Origin: Alphaproteobacteria bacterium
GTDB taxonomy: Bacteria; Pseudomonadota; Alphaproteobacteria; Rhizobiales; Hyphomicrobiaceae
Length of the DNA stretch: 39,669 bases
NCBI GenBank assembly: GCA_018830445.1
Contig: JAHJSN010000013.1
Span: forward strand, 1-39,669
Reading direction: 5' to 3'
Part shown: piece by piece, positions 1 through 7,503 of the stretch
Numbering within the stretch: the first letter of the stretch is position 1
How the letters are laid out: each line of letters begins with the position of its first letter
Notes under the pieces: generated by a model
Seen by the model: only the letters and a program-made list of their open reading frames with translations
Told to the model about the DNA's origin: nothing
Database searches by the model: none
Made by a program: the position numbers and the translations under genes

Positions 1-140
1 ACGACCTCAAGGCACATCATCTGGCGCACCAGACCTTCATCGATGTCGAGGCACTCGATCATGCTATCCACGATGCCGTAACGGCCTTAAACTGCGAGCG
101 GAACAGGCTTCTGTTGGGCAACCAAGGAATCTCTGCTTAG
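1..140 (+). mobile_element. IS630-like transposase, C-terminal remnant (cut by window edge)
   Basis: An open frame enters from the left edge and stops at 138-140, giving about 45 residues. They include HHLAHQTFIDVEALDHAIHD and end in GNQGISA. This resembles the C-terminal tail of IS630/Tc1-type DDE transposases, which carry an HxLxNxxFxDxxxLxxAI pattern just before the end. The catalytic residues would lie outside the window. The stop codon is followed directly by GCAACCTTTTGAT and then a hairpin. In many Rhizobiales a Tim44-like gene is found beside fxsA, so an insertion may have replaced that neighbour (inference). The family call rests on a short tail and is moderate. Confidence 0.45.
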
Positions 141-154
141 GCAACCTTTTGATG

Positions 155-218
155 GTGTTCTGGATTCACAAACATTTGACGACCTCCACCCGGGAATCAA
201 ATGTTTGAGCCAGAACAC
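155..218. repeat. Palindromic hairpin with GTGTTC...GAACAC ends (type A)
   Basis: The outer arms GTGTTCTGG (155-163) and CCAGAACAC (210-218) pair perfectly. The inner arms CAAACATTTGA (169-179) and TCAAATGTTTG (197-207) also pair perfectly. The right side is followed by TA. The same outer arm recurs in hairpins at 21315, 21480 and 39457, each with a different inner stem. It lies 21 bases upstream of the fxsA start, so it may also act on fxsA transcription or translation. Confidence 0.7.
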
Positions 219-239
219 TAGGCTCGGAATAAAGCCGGT

Positions 240-782
240 TTGGAACCCAGAGTGCCACTTATCCTCCTCATAGTCTTCATCGCCGTGCCGCTTGCGGAAA
301 TCGCTCTCCTGGTAAAGGTCGGTCAGCATATCGGGCTGCTTTGGACGATCCTGATCGTCATTTTGACAGCCGTGATCGGGACGACGCTGCTGCGCCAGCA
401 AGGGTTCGGAGTCTTCGCAAGGGCGTCTGAGGCGCTCGCCGCAGGCAAGATGCCTGTCGAAACCGTCATCGAAGGACTTTTTCTCCTGATTGCAGGCACC
501 TTTCTGCTGACCCCCGGCCTGCTCACCGATACCGTCGGATTTCTGCTGCTGGTGCCACCGGTTCGTATTCGGATCGCCAAATGGGCCCTGCAGAAGATGC
601 TGAAATCCGGGGCCGTGCACGTTGCAGGCTTTGGCATGCGCGGCGCGAGCCGGCCTGCTGGCGCCGACGAACGTGGCGGAATGAGCCAACCGCCGCGCGG
701 AGACGGGCCGGTCATCGACGGTGAATTCGAGCGGGTCGATGAAAATACCGTCCGGCCGGAGAACGATTCACGGCGGCGGTGA
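240..782 (+). CDS. fxsA: FxsA family membrane protein
   Basis: This 180-residue protein opens with a hydrophobic segment (about residues 5-25) with the family-typical PLAEIALLVKVGQHIG, then a second membrane segment around residues 32-48. A third hydrophobic stretch follows the FLLxPGLLTDTVGFLL pattern that marks FxsA. The tail from about residue 125 is hydrophilic. E. coli FxsA is an inner-membrane protein that relieves phage T7 exclusion by the F plasmid; its normal role is unclear. The start shown is TTG; a GTG at 252 is an equally good alternative and neither has a clear ribosome binding site. It precedes secB on the same strand, the usual rhizobial order. Confidence 0.85.
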   Translation: MEPRVPLILLIVFIAVPLAEIALLVKVGQHIGLLWTILIVILTAVIGTTLLRQQGFGVFARASEALAAGKMPVETVIEGLFLLIAGTFLLTPGLLTDTVGFLLLVPPVRIRIAKWALQKMLKSGAVHVAGFGMRGASRPAGADERGGMSQPPRGDGPVIDGEFERVDENTVRPENDSRRR

Positions 783-929
783 GCGGTGTGGACCGGCTGC
801 CGCCCTCTGAATTGTGCTCGTCGCGCGATTGCGGTGCGGCGGTCACTGTGATAGCCACCCCGATACGAATTGCGCAGAATCACTTAGCGCGCTCCATCAA
901 CATGACATCTTCACGGACGACGCTTCAAC

Positions 930-1451
930 ATGGCTGAGAACAAGAATGGATCCGGTAAACAGGCTCAGGAAACGGGCGCTGCTGCCGGCGAAAAAGGCGG
1001 ATTTCAAGCGCAGGTTGTCGCCCAGTACATCAAGGATCTTTCGTTCGAGAATCCGAACGTCGAGAAGCTGATGACGGGGCCGGGCGAAAACCCGAACATG
1101 AAGCTTGAAGTCAACGTCAACGCCAGGCGAATGAAGGAAAATGAAGGCCTCTATGAGAGCGCGATCGACTTCAAGGCCCATGCGACCAACGAGTCGGGCA
1201 CCATCTACCAGCTGGAAATCGTGTACGCCGGCATCTTCAGGGTTCAAAATATCCCCGACGAAGCGCTTGAGCCGTTCCTGCTGATCAACTGCCCGGCGCT
1301 GCTGTTCCCGTATCTGCGCAGGCTTGCATCCGATCTGACGCGCGAGGGCGGGTTCCCGCCGCTGCTGCTCGACCCGATCGATTTCGGCGGTCTCTACATG
1401 CGCCGCAAGCAGCAGGAATCGGGTGCCGGGAGCACCCCGGCGGTCAGCTAA
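930..1451 (+). CDS. secB: Protein-export chaperone SecB
   Basis: SecB is a cytosolic tetrameric chaperone that keeps secretory preproteins unfolded and delivers them to SecA. The 173-residue product has the typical alphaproteobacterial form: a polar alanine/glycine-rich N-terminus (residues 1-28), then QYIKDLSFENPN, a beta-rich core, and the conserved LFPYLRRLASDLTREGGFPP region with the PPLLLDPIDF motif near residues 145-160. Upstream, 783-929 holds no convincing gene and must contain its promoter or a link to fxsA. It ends 88 bases before convergent dnaQ, with a hairpin terminator between. Confidence 0.95.
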   Translation: MAENKNGSGKQAQETGAAAGEKGGFQAQVVAQYIKDLSFENPNVEKLMTGPGENPNMKLEVNVNARRMKENEGLYESAIDFKAHATNESGTIYQLEIVYAGIFRVQNIPDEALEPFLLINCPALLFPYLRRLASDLTREGGFPPLLLDPIDFGGLYMRRKQQESGAGSTPAVS

Positions 1452-1496
1452 GAAAACCACTTGCGGCCATGGTAGCGGATTAATTGAAGTCTCATG

Positions 1497-1524
1497 GGTC
1501 CGGCATTGACCGGCCCTTTTATTT
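1497..1524. terminator. Likely intrinsic terminator between secB and dnaQ
   Basis: GGTCCGG (1497-1503) pairs with CCGGCC (1510-1515) with one bulged T and a six-base loop. It is followed on the plus strand by CTTTTATTT, so it best serves secB. It lies in the short gap between two convergent genes. Confidence 0.55.
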
Positions 1525-1538
1525 GTCGAAGGGACCGC

Positions 1539-2237
1539 TCACGTGTAGCGGCGCCAGATTGCGGCTTCGCCGAGCGTTTCGATGAACTGTGCGTGGGATT
1601 TCTGTTCGGCTTCGGTAATGCGCTGAGGCAGAGCCTCCGGTCGGGTCCTTGCTGGAGCATTGCCGCCCGCGGACTCCGACCGGCTGCCACCCCGGCCACT
1701 CGCCGCCAGCTCCATTCGCGCCTGCCGCTCATCCAACAACTCGATATAGACCTCGGCCAGCAACAGCGAGTCGAGCAGTGCGCCGTGCTTGGTTCTTCTG
1801 GAGTTGTCGATACCGTAGCGTTTACAGAGCGCATCCAATGTGTTGGGGCCGCCAGGATGTTTGCGGCGGGCGATCGCCAGCGTATCGACCACGCGGGTCT
1901 TTGAGATCAGCGGCGCCGACAGTCGTTTCAGTTCCATGTTGAGGAAGCCGACGTCGAAGTCGGCGTTATGGATGACGAGCGTATCGGCCTGGATGAAATC
2001 GATAAACGCGCGGGCGACTTTGGCGAATACAGGCTTATCGTTGAGAAATTCAGTCGTCAGGCCGTGCACGTTCGCGGCTTCGACAGGGACATCGCGTTCC
2101 GGGTTTATGTAGACATGGAATTCGTTGCCGCTGGGCATGCGGTTGATGAGTTCGACACAGCCGATTTCGACCAGGCGGTCGCCGCCGTCCGCTGACAGTC
2201 CGGTCGTTTCAGTGTCGAGCACGATCTCGCGGCGCAT
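1539..2237 (-). CDS. dnaQ: DNA polymerase III epsilon subunit (3'-5' proofreading exonuclease)
   Basis: DnaQ edits mismatches in the polymerase III core. Exo I is visible as VLDTETTG near residues 6-13 (first Asp and Glu ligands). Exo II contains HNADFDVGFL (about residues 90-99). The Exo III-epsilon block carries the histidine in RTKHGALLDSLLLAEVY (about residues 147-163), so the DEDDh set is complete. The 232-residue length is normal. The C-terminal tail after about residue 180 would bind the alpha subunit. It is the last gene of a minus-strand operon after coaE, with a 46-base gap. Confidence 0.95.
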   Translation of the reverse strand: MRREIVLDTETTGLSADGGDRLVEIGCVELINRMPSGNEFHVYINPERDVPVEAANVHGLTTEFLNDKPVFAKVARAFIDFIQADTLVIHNADFDVGFLNMELKRLSAPLISKTRVVDTLAIARRKHPGGPNTLDALCKRYGIDNSRRTKHGALLDSLLLAEVYIELLDERQARMELAASGRGGSRSESAGGNAPARTRPEALPQRITEAEQKSHAQFIETLGEAAIWRRYT

Positions 2238-2283
2238 GTGATGTTTCCCAGGTCAAGCCAGATGCTCGCCGCCAGAATACGCT

Positions 2284-2901
2284 TCACGCCCAATGGCGCT
2301 GATAAGCTTCGGCGCGGCGGCCGTTCAGTCCGGCAATGATTGAATCGATTTCGGCTCTGCTGTGCGAGAGGCTTGCCCCGGTATCCACAGCGAAGTCGGC
2401 GCGAGCGCGCTTTTCTTCATCGGGCGTCTGGCGGGCGAGTATCTGGGCAAGCCTTTCGCGTGTCATGCCCGGGCGTTCGAGAACGCGGGTGGCCTGGGTT
2501 TCGGGATCGGTGCTGACAACGACGACGACGTCGACGGTTTTTTCGGCGCCGGTCTCGAAAAGTAGCGGGATTTCCAGGACGGCGACTTCGGCCTCCCTGG
2601 AGACCTCACGATGGAGGAATTTTCTTTCCTCGGCGCGCACCAGCGGATGCACGATTCCTTCAAGCTTCTCGAAACCACTCTTGTCTTCAAGCAAGGCGGC
2701 TGCAAGTTTCTGGCGGTCGACCGTTCCTGCCGCGGTGGTGCCGGGGAAGGCCGCCTCGATCAACGGTGCAGCGCGCCCTGAATAAAGCTCATGGACGCAG
2801 GCGTCGGCGTCGAAGACGGCTATGCCATTTTCGCGGAACCGGGCGGCGGCGGTTGATTTGCCCATGCCGATAGACCCTGTCAGGCCGACGATCAGCATCA
2901 T
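2284..2901 (-). CDS. coaE: Dephospho-CoA kinase
   Basis: CoaE phosphorylates the 3' hydroxyl of dephospho-CoA, the last step of coenzyme A synthesis. The product is 205 residues. It begins MMLIVGLTGSIGMGKST, with a P-loop at about residues 8-16, followed by the VFDADACVHELY substrate-binding region and the LEIPLLFETG and RQTPDEEKRARADF motifs of the family. The frame is open further upstream, but the ATG used here overlaps the aroE stop codon, which is the usual translational coupling. coaA, the first step of CoA synthesis, lies elsewhere in this window. Confidence 0.95.
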   Translation of the reverse strand: MMLIVGLTGSIGMGKSTAAARFRENGIAVFDADACVHELYSGRAAPLIEAAFPGTTAAGTVDRQKLAAALLEDKSGFEKLEGIVHPLVRAEERKFLHREVSREAEVAVLEIPLLFETGAEKTVDVVVVVSTDPETQATRVLERPGMTRERLAQILARQTPDEEKRARADFAVDTGASLSHSRAEIDSIIAGLNGRRAEAYQRHWA

Positions 2902-3728
2902 TGGGCTCCAAGATCGTCGAGAACGACCCGGCGCAGCGCGGGCGTCACTTCCGGACGGACGCCGAACCAGCGCTCGAAGCCGGGTACGGCCTGATGCAGG
3001 AGCATGCCCAGCCCGTCGACAGTTCGCAACCCATGCGCGTGGGCGTCTTTCAAAAGGCTGGTTTCGAGCGGCACGTAGACGATGTCCGCAACGACGCAAT
3101 CGGGCCTGGCCGAAGCGAAGTCGAGACCAAGATGACCTGCACCCTTCATGCCTATCGTCGTCGTGTTGACGACCACGCAAGCCCAGTCCGCGCAATTCGC
3201 CCGCTTGGACCAATCGGCTGTGCGTAGACCCTTGCCGAGATCCTGGCAGAGTGCCTCGGCACGCTCCCGAGTGCGATTGAAGATGACAATTTCTTCGACA
3301 CCGGCCTGTTGAAACCCGTATGCGATGGCGCGTGCAGCGCCGCCAGCGCCGAGGATTGCGACCGGGCTTGCGCTGTTCTGCCAGCCTGGGGCCGTCAGCT
3401 CCAGATGAGTCATGAACCCATAGGTGTCGGTGTTGGCGGCGCAGATCACTGCGTCCTCGAGCCAGATCGTGTTCGCTGCCTTTACCGCAAGGGCAGAATC
3501 CTCGATGCGGCCGGCGGTTGCAAATGCGATCTCTTTCAAGGGCACGGTGACGTTGCAGCCCGCCAGGCCGTTACTTGAAAGGCTGCGGAGAAAATCTGCG
3601 GCCGCTTCCGGCTGCACGGCGGTCTTCCCATAGCTGCCATCGATTCGATAGGTCGTCAGCCAGTGACCGTGAATGAGCGGCGATCGGGAATGCTCGATCG
3701 GCCAACCGATGACGCAAGCGCGGATCAT
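2898..3728 (-). CDS. aroE: Shikimate dehydrogenase
   Basis: AroE reduces 3-dehydroshikimate to shikimate with NADPH in aromatic amino acid synthesis. The 276-residue product starts MIRACVIGWPIEHSRSPLIH (shikimate-binding SxS motif). It continues with CNVTVPLKE, which contains the catalytic lysine, and AANT. The Rossmann NADP site VAILGAGGAARAI and NRT follow. The frame is open 56 codons further upstream, but GAGG nine bases before the ATG at 3728 and the family length fix this start. It lies between maf and coaE in the minus-strand operon. Confidence 0.95.
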   Translation of the reverse strand: MIRACVIGWPIEHSRSPLIHGHWLTTYRIDGSYGKTAVQPEAAADFLRSLSSNGLAGCNVTVPLKEIAFATAGRIEDSALAVKAANTIWLEDAVICAANTDTYGFMTHLELTAPGWQNSASPVAILGAGGAARAIAYGFQQAGVEEIVIFNRTRERAEALCQDLGKGLRTADWSKRANCADWACVVVNTTTIGMKGAGHLGLDFASARPDCVVADIVYVPLETSLLKDAHAHGLRTVDGLGMLLHQAVPGFERWFGVRPEVTPALRRVVLDDLGAQ

Positions 3729-3751
3729 GGTTTCAATCCTCGACTCATGGC

Positions 3752-4363
3752 TCAGTCGGCAATTGCGCCGCGGCGGCGAAGTTCGGCCAGCAACGGCAAC
3801 ATCGGAAGACCGAGGATGGAGAAAAAATCGCCATCGACCTCCTCGAATAGTTGCATGCCCAGACCCTCGAACTGGTAGGCGCCGACTGACTGGCATACTT
3901 CATCACCGGCCCGTACCAGATATTCGCTCAGGAAGCCGAAACTGAATTTGCGCATGGTCATGTGTGCGCACTCGATGTGACTCCACGTGACTTCACCCGA
4001 CTCGACCAAAGCAACCGCTGTGTGCAGCAGGTGTTGCTGGCCGCGCAGCCGCAGCAGCGTATCGCGCGCTTCATCGAGATCGGCTGGCTTGGTGAATAAC
4101 TGGCCGCCCAGCGACAGTGTCTGGTCGGCGGAGATCACAAGGCTGCCGGGGTTGTCCGCGCTAACAGCATCGCCCTTGGCGCGGGCCAGGATCTCGGCAA
4201 CGTCGGCGGGGTCTATCGCTTCATTCTCGGCGGTCAGCGTATCGCGGATCGCGGCTTCGTCTATCGCTGCGGGAATGACCGTGAACGCGATGCCTGCGGA
4301 TTTCAGCATGTCGCGGCGGGCAAGTGATCCCGAGGCCAGTATCAGGTGTTGTTTCTCAGACAT
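3752..4363 (-). CDS. maf: Maf family nucleoside-triphosphate pyrophosphatase
   Basis: Maf proteins hydrolyse non-canonical or modified nucleoside triphosphates and may prevent their incorporation. The 203-residue product has the family signature near its start, ASGSLARRDML, where many Maf proteins show ASxSPRR. The ISADQTL block with the catalytic Asp lies near residues 77-83, and KPADLDEARDTLLRLRGQ follows. The proline-free signature suggests the second Maf branch (YceF-like, 7-methyl-GTP), but substrate class cannot be settled by eye. Its start overlaps the upstream gene by eight bases. Confidence 0.9.
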   Translation of the reverse strand: MSEKQHLILASGSLARRDMLKSAGIAFTVIPAAIDEAAIRDTLTAENEAIDPADVAEILARAKGDAVSADNPGSLVISADQTLSLGGQLFTKPADLDEARDTLLRLRGQQHLLHTAVALVESGEVTWSHIECAHMTMRKFSFGFLSEYLVRAGDEVCQSVGAYQFEGLGMQLFEEVDGDFFSILGLPMLPLLAELRRRGAIAD

Positions 4364-5213
4364 CGCTAGATTCTTCCATCGCGGCGCCGGTGGCGCGCCT
4401 GTCCTGATGCAGCTTGATGATGGTCGCCGCCGTCTCCTCCACCGAACGTCGCGTTACATCGATGACCGGCCAGCCGTGCTTCGCGCATATTCGCCGCGAA
4501 TGGGCAATTTCAGCAAGAATGGCGTCACGGTCGACATAGACATCGAGGTTGCGGTCGCCAAGCACCATGGCGCGGTTGCGCCTCACCTCGGCGATACGAT
4601 CGGCCTGGGCGACGAGACAGACGACAAACGCCGAATGCTTTTCGCTCAATGGCGGCGGCAGCGGGACCGAGGGTACGATCGGCACGTTCGCGGTCTTGTA
4701 GCCACGCTGCGCCAGATAAATCGAGGTCGGCGTTTTCGATGTACGCGATATGCCGAGGATGACGATATCAGCATCGTTGAGATCCTCCGGCAACTGGCCG
4801 TCGTCATGACGCATGGTGAAGTTGAGTGCATCGATGCGGCGGAAGTAATCGGCGTCGAGCACGTGCTGGCCGGCAACCGTCGGCGTCTGCGGGGCGCCGA
4901 TATAGGCTTCAAAGACCTGCATGATCGGCGCCAAGACAGCAAGGCAGGGAACCTTGAGTTCGGCACAGCGCTTTTCAATCATGGACCCCAACTCTGCGTT
5001 TACGACGGTGTAGAGCACGATGCCGGGGGCCTGCTCGATCTCCTTTAGAACCCGCAGCACCTGACGTTCAGTGCGCACCAGGGGATGCATGTGCTCTATC
5101 GGGCGAACGCGTCCGTATTGAACCGAGGCGGCCTTGGCGATCGTTGTCAGGGTTTCCCCGGTTGCATCGGAAACCAGATGAAGATGGTAGTAGCTCGGCA
5201 GCGCGTCTGACAT
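4356..5213 (-). CDS. Pyruvate phosphate dikinase regulatory protein (kinase/phosphorylase, DUF299)
   Basis: This bifunctional enzyme phosphorylates pyruvate phosphate dikinase on a threonine with ADP and reverses it by Pi-dependent phosphorolysis, tuning the pyruvate-PEP interconversion. The 285-residue protein opens with YHLHLVSDATGETL and carries the DUF299 P-loop signature GISRTSKTPTSIYLAQRGYK, followed by ANVPIVP. I chose the ATG at 5213; an ATG at 5225 in the same frame is possible and neither has a strong ribosome binding site. It is the first gene of the minus-strand operon and is divergent from hemE across the candidate replication origin, as in other alphaproteobacteria. Confidence 0.9.
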   Translation of the reverse strand: MSDALPSYYHLHLVSDATGETLTTIAKAASVQYGRVRPIEHMHPLVRTERQVLRVLKEIEQAPGIVLYTVVNAELGSMIEKRCAELKVPCLAVLAPIMQVFEAYIGAPQTPTVAGQHVLDADYFRRIDALNFTMRHDDGQLPEDLNDADIVILGISRTSKTPTSIYLAQRGYKTANVPIVPSVPLPPPLSEKHSAFVVCLVAQADRIAEVRRNRAMVLGDRNLDVYVDRDAILAEIAHSRRICAKHGWPVIDVTRRSVEETAATIIKLHQDRRATGAAMEESSDV

Positions 5214-5624
5214 GTGGACAGCCATGGGAGAAAAAAGCGGGTCGGGGCGGTGGAGCGGACTTGGCGAGAACAAGTCGCTGGTTATCCCCGAAGATGCCCA
5301 CATTAGCGGTGAGAGGGACGGCTTTGTCGAGGGGGGCTGGGAAAGCTAACCATTGCTCACAAGCTCATACGCTTTGCACATGGTTTCAAGGGGAAATACA
5401 GCACAACCGGCCGTTTGATCGCCTTCCAAGTGTATGATTCAGAGCACATTTTCTCCTTTAGTAGCGTTCGGCGAAAGTGAAGGCTAGATCTGGTAGACGT
5501 CTGGAGGCAGTGTGCGCACAAAGTGGAAAAGTTGTGTACGGGAGACTAATTCCCGAATTCCACGGCCCTAAAGAGAGAATAAAAGAAACCAAGAAAAGAT
5601 CATTTAGAATTTGAAAGTGAAGCG
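5214..5624. other. Candidate chromosomal replication origin (oriC), hemE side
   Basis: This 411-base gene-free region separates the divergent PPDK regulator and hemE genes. In Caulobacter, Rickettsia and Sinorhizobium the origin is next to hemE, so the position is the main evidence. Three 7-of-9 matches to the DnaA box TTATNCACA are visible: TTATCCCCG (5283-5291 region), TTGCTCACA (5353-5361) and CTTTGCACA (5372-5380). CTAACCAT at 5347-5354 is one base from the CtrA half site TTAACCAT. The last 60 bases before hemE are strongly A-rich, suitable for unwinding. No perfect DnaA box is present, so this is a candidate. It must also hold both divergent promoters. Confidence 0.5.
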
Positions 5625-6686
5625 ATGACGTTGGAAACCCTCGGCAAACGAGCAGAGAGACGCAGGTTCCTGAGGCCGTTTGCAGGTGAGCCGGTGTGGC
5701 CTCCGCCGATGTGGCTGATGCGGCAGGCCGGCAGGTATCTGCCGGAATACCGGGAAACCCGCGGGAAAGCGGGGAGTTTCCTCAATCTGTGCTATTCGCC
5801 GGAGCTTGCCGCCGAGGTGACGTTGCAGCCGATCCGGCGGTATCAGTTCGATGCTTCGATCTTGTTTTCAGATATTCTGGTGGTTCCCGATGCGTTGGGC
5901 CAGGAGGTCCGGTTCGTCGAGGGTGAAGGGCCACGGCTCGATCCGATCGAGGATGCGGCGGGGCTCAGACGGCTTGATCTGGCCCAGACGGCGGAAAAAT
6001 ATTCGATAGTTTGCGAGACGGTTTCGATCCTCCGACGAGACTTGCCCGATGAAACCGCGTTGATCGGGTTCTGCGGGGCGCCGTGGACGGTTGCGACCTA
6101 CATGGTCGGCGGGCGCGGGTCGCCGGACCAGGCCGCCGCGCGGTTGCTGGCATATAAGGATCCTGAAACTTTTCAAAGGCTTATCGATATTCTGGTGGAG
6201 AGTTCGGTTGATTATCTCTCGCGCCAGATCGAGGCTGGTGTCGATTGCCTGCAGATTTTCGACAGCTGGGCGGGTTCGCTTGCGGATAACCAATTTGAGC
6301 GTTGGGTGGTGGCCCCGACTCGGGTAATGGTTGCCCGGTTGAAGGAGAAATATCCCGATGTTCCGATCCTGGGGTTTCCGCGCGGCGCCGATCAGCTCAG
6401 TGCCAGGTTTGCGGCGGAGACGGGTGTAGACGCTGTGAGCTGCAACACGGCGATGCCGCTGAGTGGGATGGTGGAATTGTCGGAGCGGACCGGGGGCGTG
6501 GTGCAAGGGAATTTGGATCCACTGCTGTTGGTGGCGGGCGGCGAACAGCTCGATGAGCGCGTCGGAGCGATCCTTGCGGCGATGAAGGGGAGGAAATTTG
6601 TTTTCAATCTCGGCCACGGAATTTTGCAGTACACGCCGCCTGAGAACGTGGCGCGGCTGGTCGAACTGGTGAGGGCCGCCGCGTGA
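5625..6686 (+). CDS. hemE: Uroporphyrinogen decarboxylase
   Basis: HemE removes four acetate carboxyl groups from uroporphyrinogen III to make coproporphyrinogen III in haem synthesis. The 353-residue product has the N-terminal signature PMWLMRQAGRYLPEYRETR, whose arginines bind substrate. It also has the ILFSDILVVPDALG block with the catalytic Asp, GFCGAPWTVATYM, FDSWAG, and the C-terminal FNLGHGILQYTPPENV. All are intact. It starts right of the AT-rich candidate origin and overlaps hemJ by four bases, so the two haem genes are co-translated. Confidence 0.96.
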   Translation: MTLETLGKRAERRRFLRPFAGEPVWPPPMWLMRQAGRYLPEYRETRGKAGSFLNLCYSPELAAEVTLQPIRRYQFDASILFSDILVVPDALGQEVRFVEGEGPRLDPIEDAAGLRRLDLAQTAEKYSIVCETVSILRRDLPDETALIGFCGAPWTVATYMVGGRGSPDQAAARLLAYKDPETFQRLIDILVESSVDYLSRQIEAGVDCLQIFDSWAGSLADNQFERWVVAPTRVMVARLKEKYPDVPILGFPRGADQLSARFAAETGVDAVSCNTAMPLSGMVELSERTGGVVQGNLDPLLLVAGGEQLDERVGAILAAMKGRKFVFNLGHGILQYTPPENVARLVELVRAAA

Positions 6687-7219
6687 GCGACGTTGCGAAG
6701 GACAAGCGGGCGGGGGCGCCCGCGGTTCGGGCCGGAATTGCTCTCGGCATTACCGTAGCGTCGACAGTTGCGGCTATTTTTCTATTTGGATCAGCAGCCT
6801 ATGATTTGGTGAAAGCTGTTCACGTGATTGCGGTGATCGCCTGGATGGCAGGCATGTTGTATCTGCCGAGGTTGTTCGTCTATCACGCGGATTCGAAGCC
6901 GGGCTCGGAACAGTCCGAGACCTTCAAGGTCATGGAATTCCGGCTGATGACGATCATCATGAACCCGGCGATGATTGTAGCCTGGGTGCTGGGGTTGTGG
7001 CTTGCCTGGGAAGCCGGGTTTTTCAGTTCCGGCTGGTTTCACGCAAAGCTCGCCCTGGTGGTGGCGATGTCGGCGGCGCATGGGATTCTGTCGGCGGCGA
7101 TGCGGCGGTTTGCGGAGGACCGTAACGAGAAGTCCTCCCGCTATTGGAGGATGATGAACGAGGTGCCGACCGTGTTGATGTTCGGCATCGTTATTCTGGT
7201 CATCGTCAAGCCCTTTTGA
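6683..7219 (+). CDS. hemJ: Protoporphyrinogen IX oxidase HemJ
   Basis: HemJ is an integral membrane enzyme that oxidises protoporphyrinogen IX to protoporphyrin IX. The 178-residue product has four or five hydrophobic segments (about residues 17-37, 42-65, 88-110, 120-140, 160-176). The conserved histidine lies in YDLVKAVHVIAVIAWMAGM and a conserved lysine in WFHAKLALVV. The GTG start overlaps the hemE stop as GTGA. The first 15 residues are polar and unlike the membrane core. Three later steps separate it from hemE in the pathway order, but the pairing is usual in this group. Confidence 0.92.
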   Translation: MSDVAKDKRAGAPAVRAGIALGITVASTVAAIFLFGSAAYDLVKAVHVIAVIAWMAGMLYLPRLFVYHADSKPGSEQSETFKVMEFRLMTIIMNPAMIVAWVLGLWLAWEAGFFSSGWFHAKLALVVAMSAAHGILSAAMRRFAEDRNEKSSRYWRMMNEVPTVLMFGIVILVIVKPF

Positions 7220-7241
7220 TTCATGTCGCAACGACGAGGCT

Positions 7242-7269
7242 TTGCGAACCGCGCGAATTCTGTTATCAA
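7242..7269 (+). promoter_or_regulatory. Possible sigma-70 promoter for rho
   Basis: TTGCGA (7242-7247) and TATCAA (7264-7269) are separated by 16 bases in the 284-base gap before rho, and the surroundings are AT-richer than the genome. This would leave a rho leader of roughly 220 bases. Long autoregulated rho leaders are known in other bacteria. A frame of 28 codons starting at ATG 7319 lies in this leader without a clear ribosome binding site. Confidence 0.35.
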
Positions 7270-7503
7270 TTATAAAGGCTCGAACAAGAGCCGCGGACTG
7301 CCGATCTCAATAAATGGCATGTTTCGCAGGTGCGCGTCCCCGCGCATCTTCTGCCTCGATGATGGCAAGGCCATCGCTCGCCCGACTTTTGCCGCGCAGC
7401 GTTGAAGCTTAGCTCCCAGATCAAAATTCCCACCACCTTCAGGCCCGGCGAACAGGCTTATTGCCCCTTCACTCTATCGCCCGCGCCTTTCCGGAGCACT
7501 CCG

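Noticed and set aside
1494-1904. Plus-strand frame of 136 codons
   Set aside because: It is antisense to dnaQ, which has all exonuclease motifs.
6817-6830. parS-like TGTTCACGTGATTG in hemJ
   Set aside because: It lacks one T of the left arm and has a poor right arm; the match is explained by hemJ coding sequence.
7223-7405. 60-codon frame between hemJ and rho as a gene
   Set aside because: Its ATG lies before the likely promoter, no ribosome binding site or family features are seen, and it ends in the rho leader. Only the shorter internal part is kept as a leader-peptide possibility.
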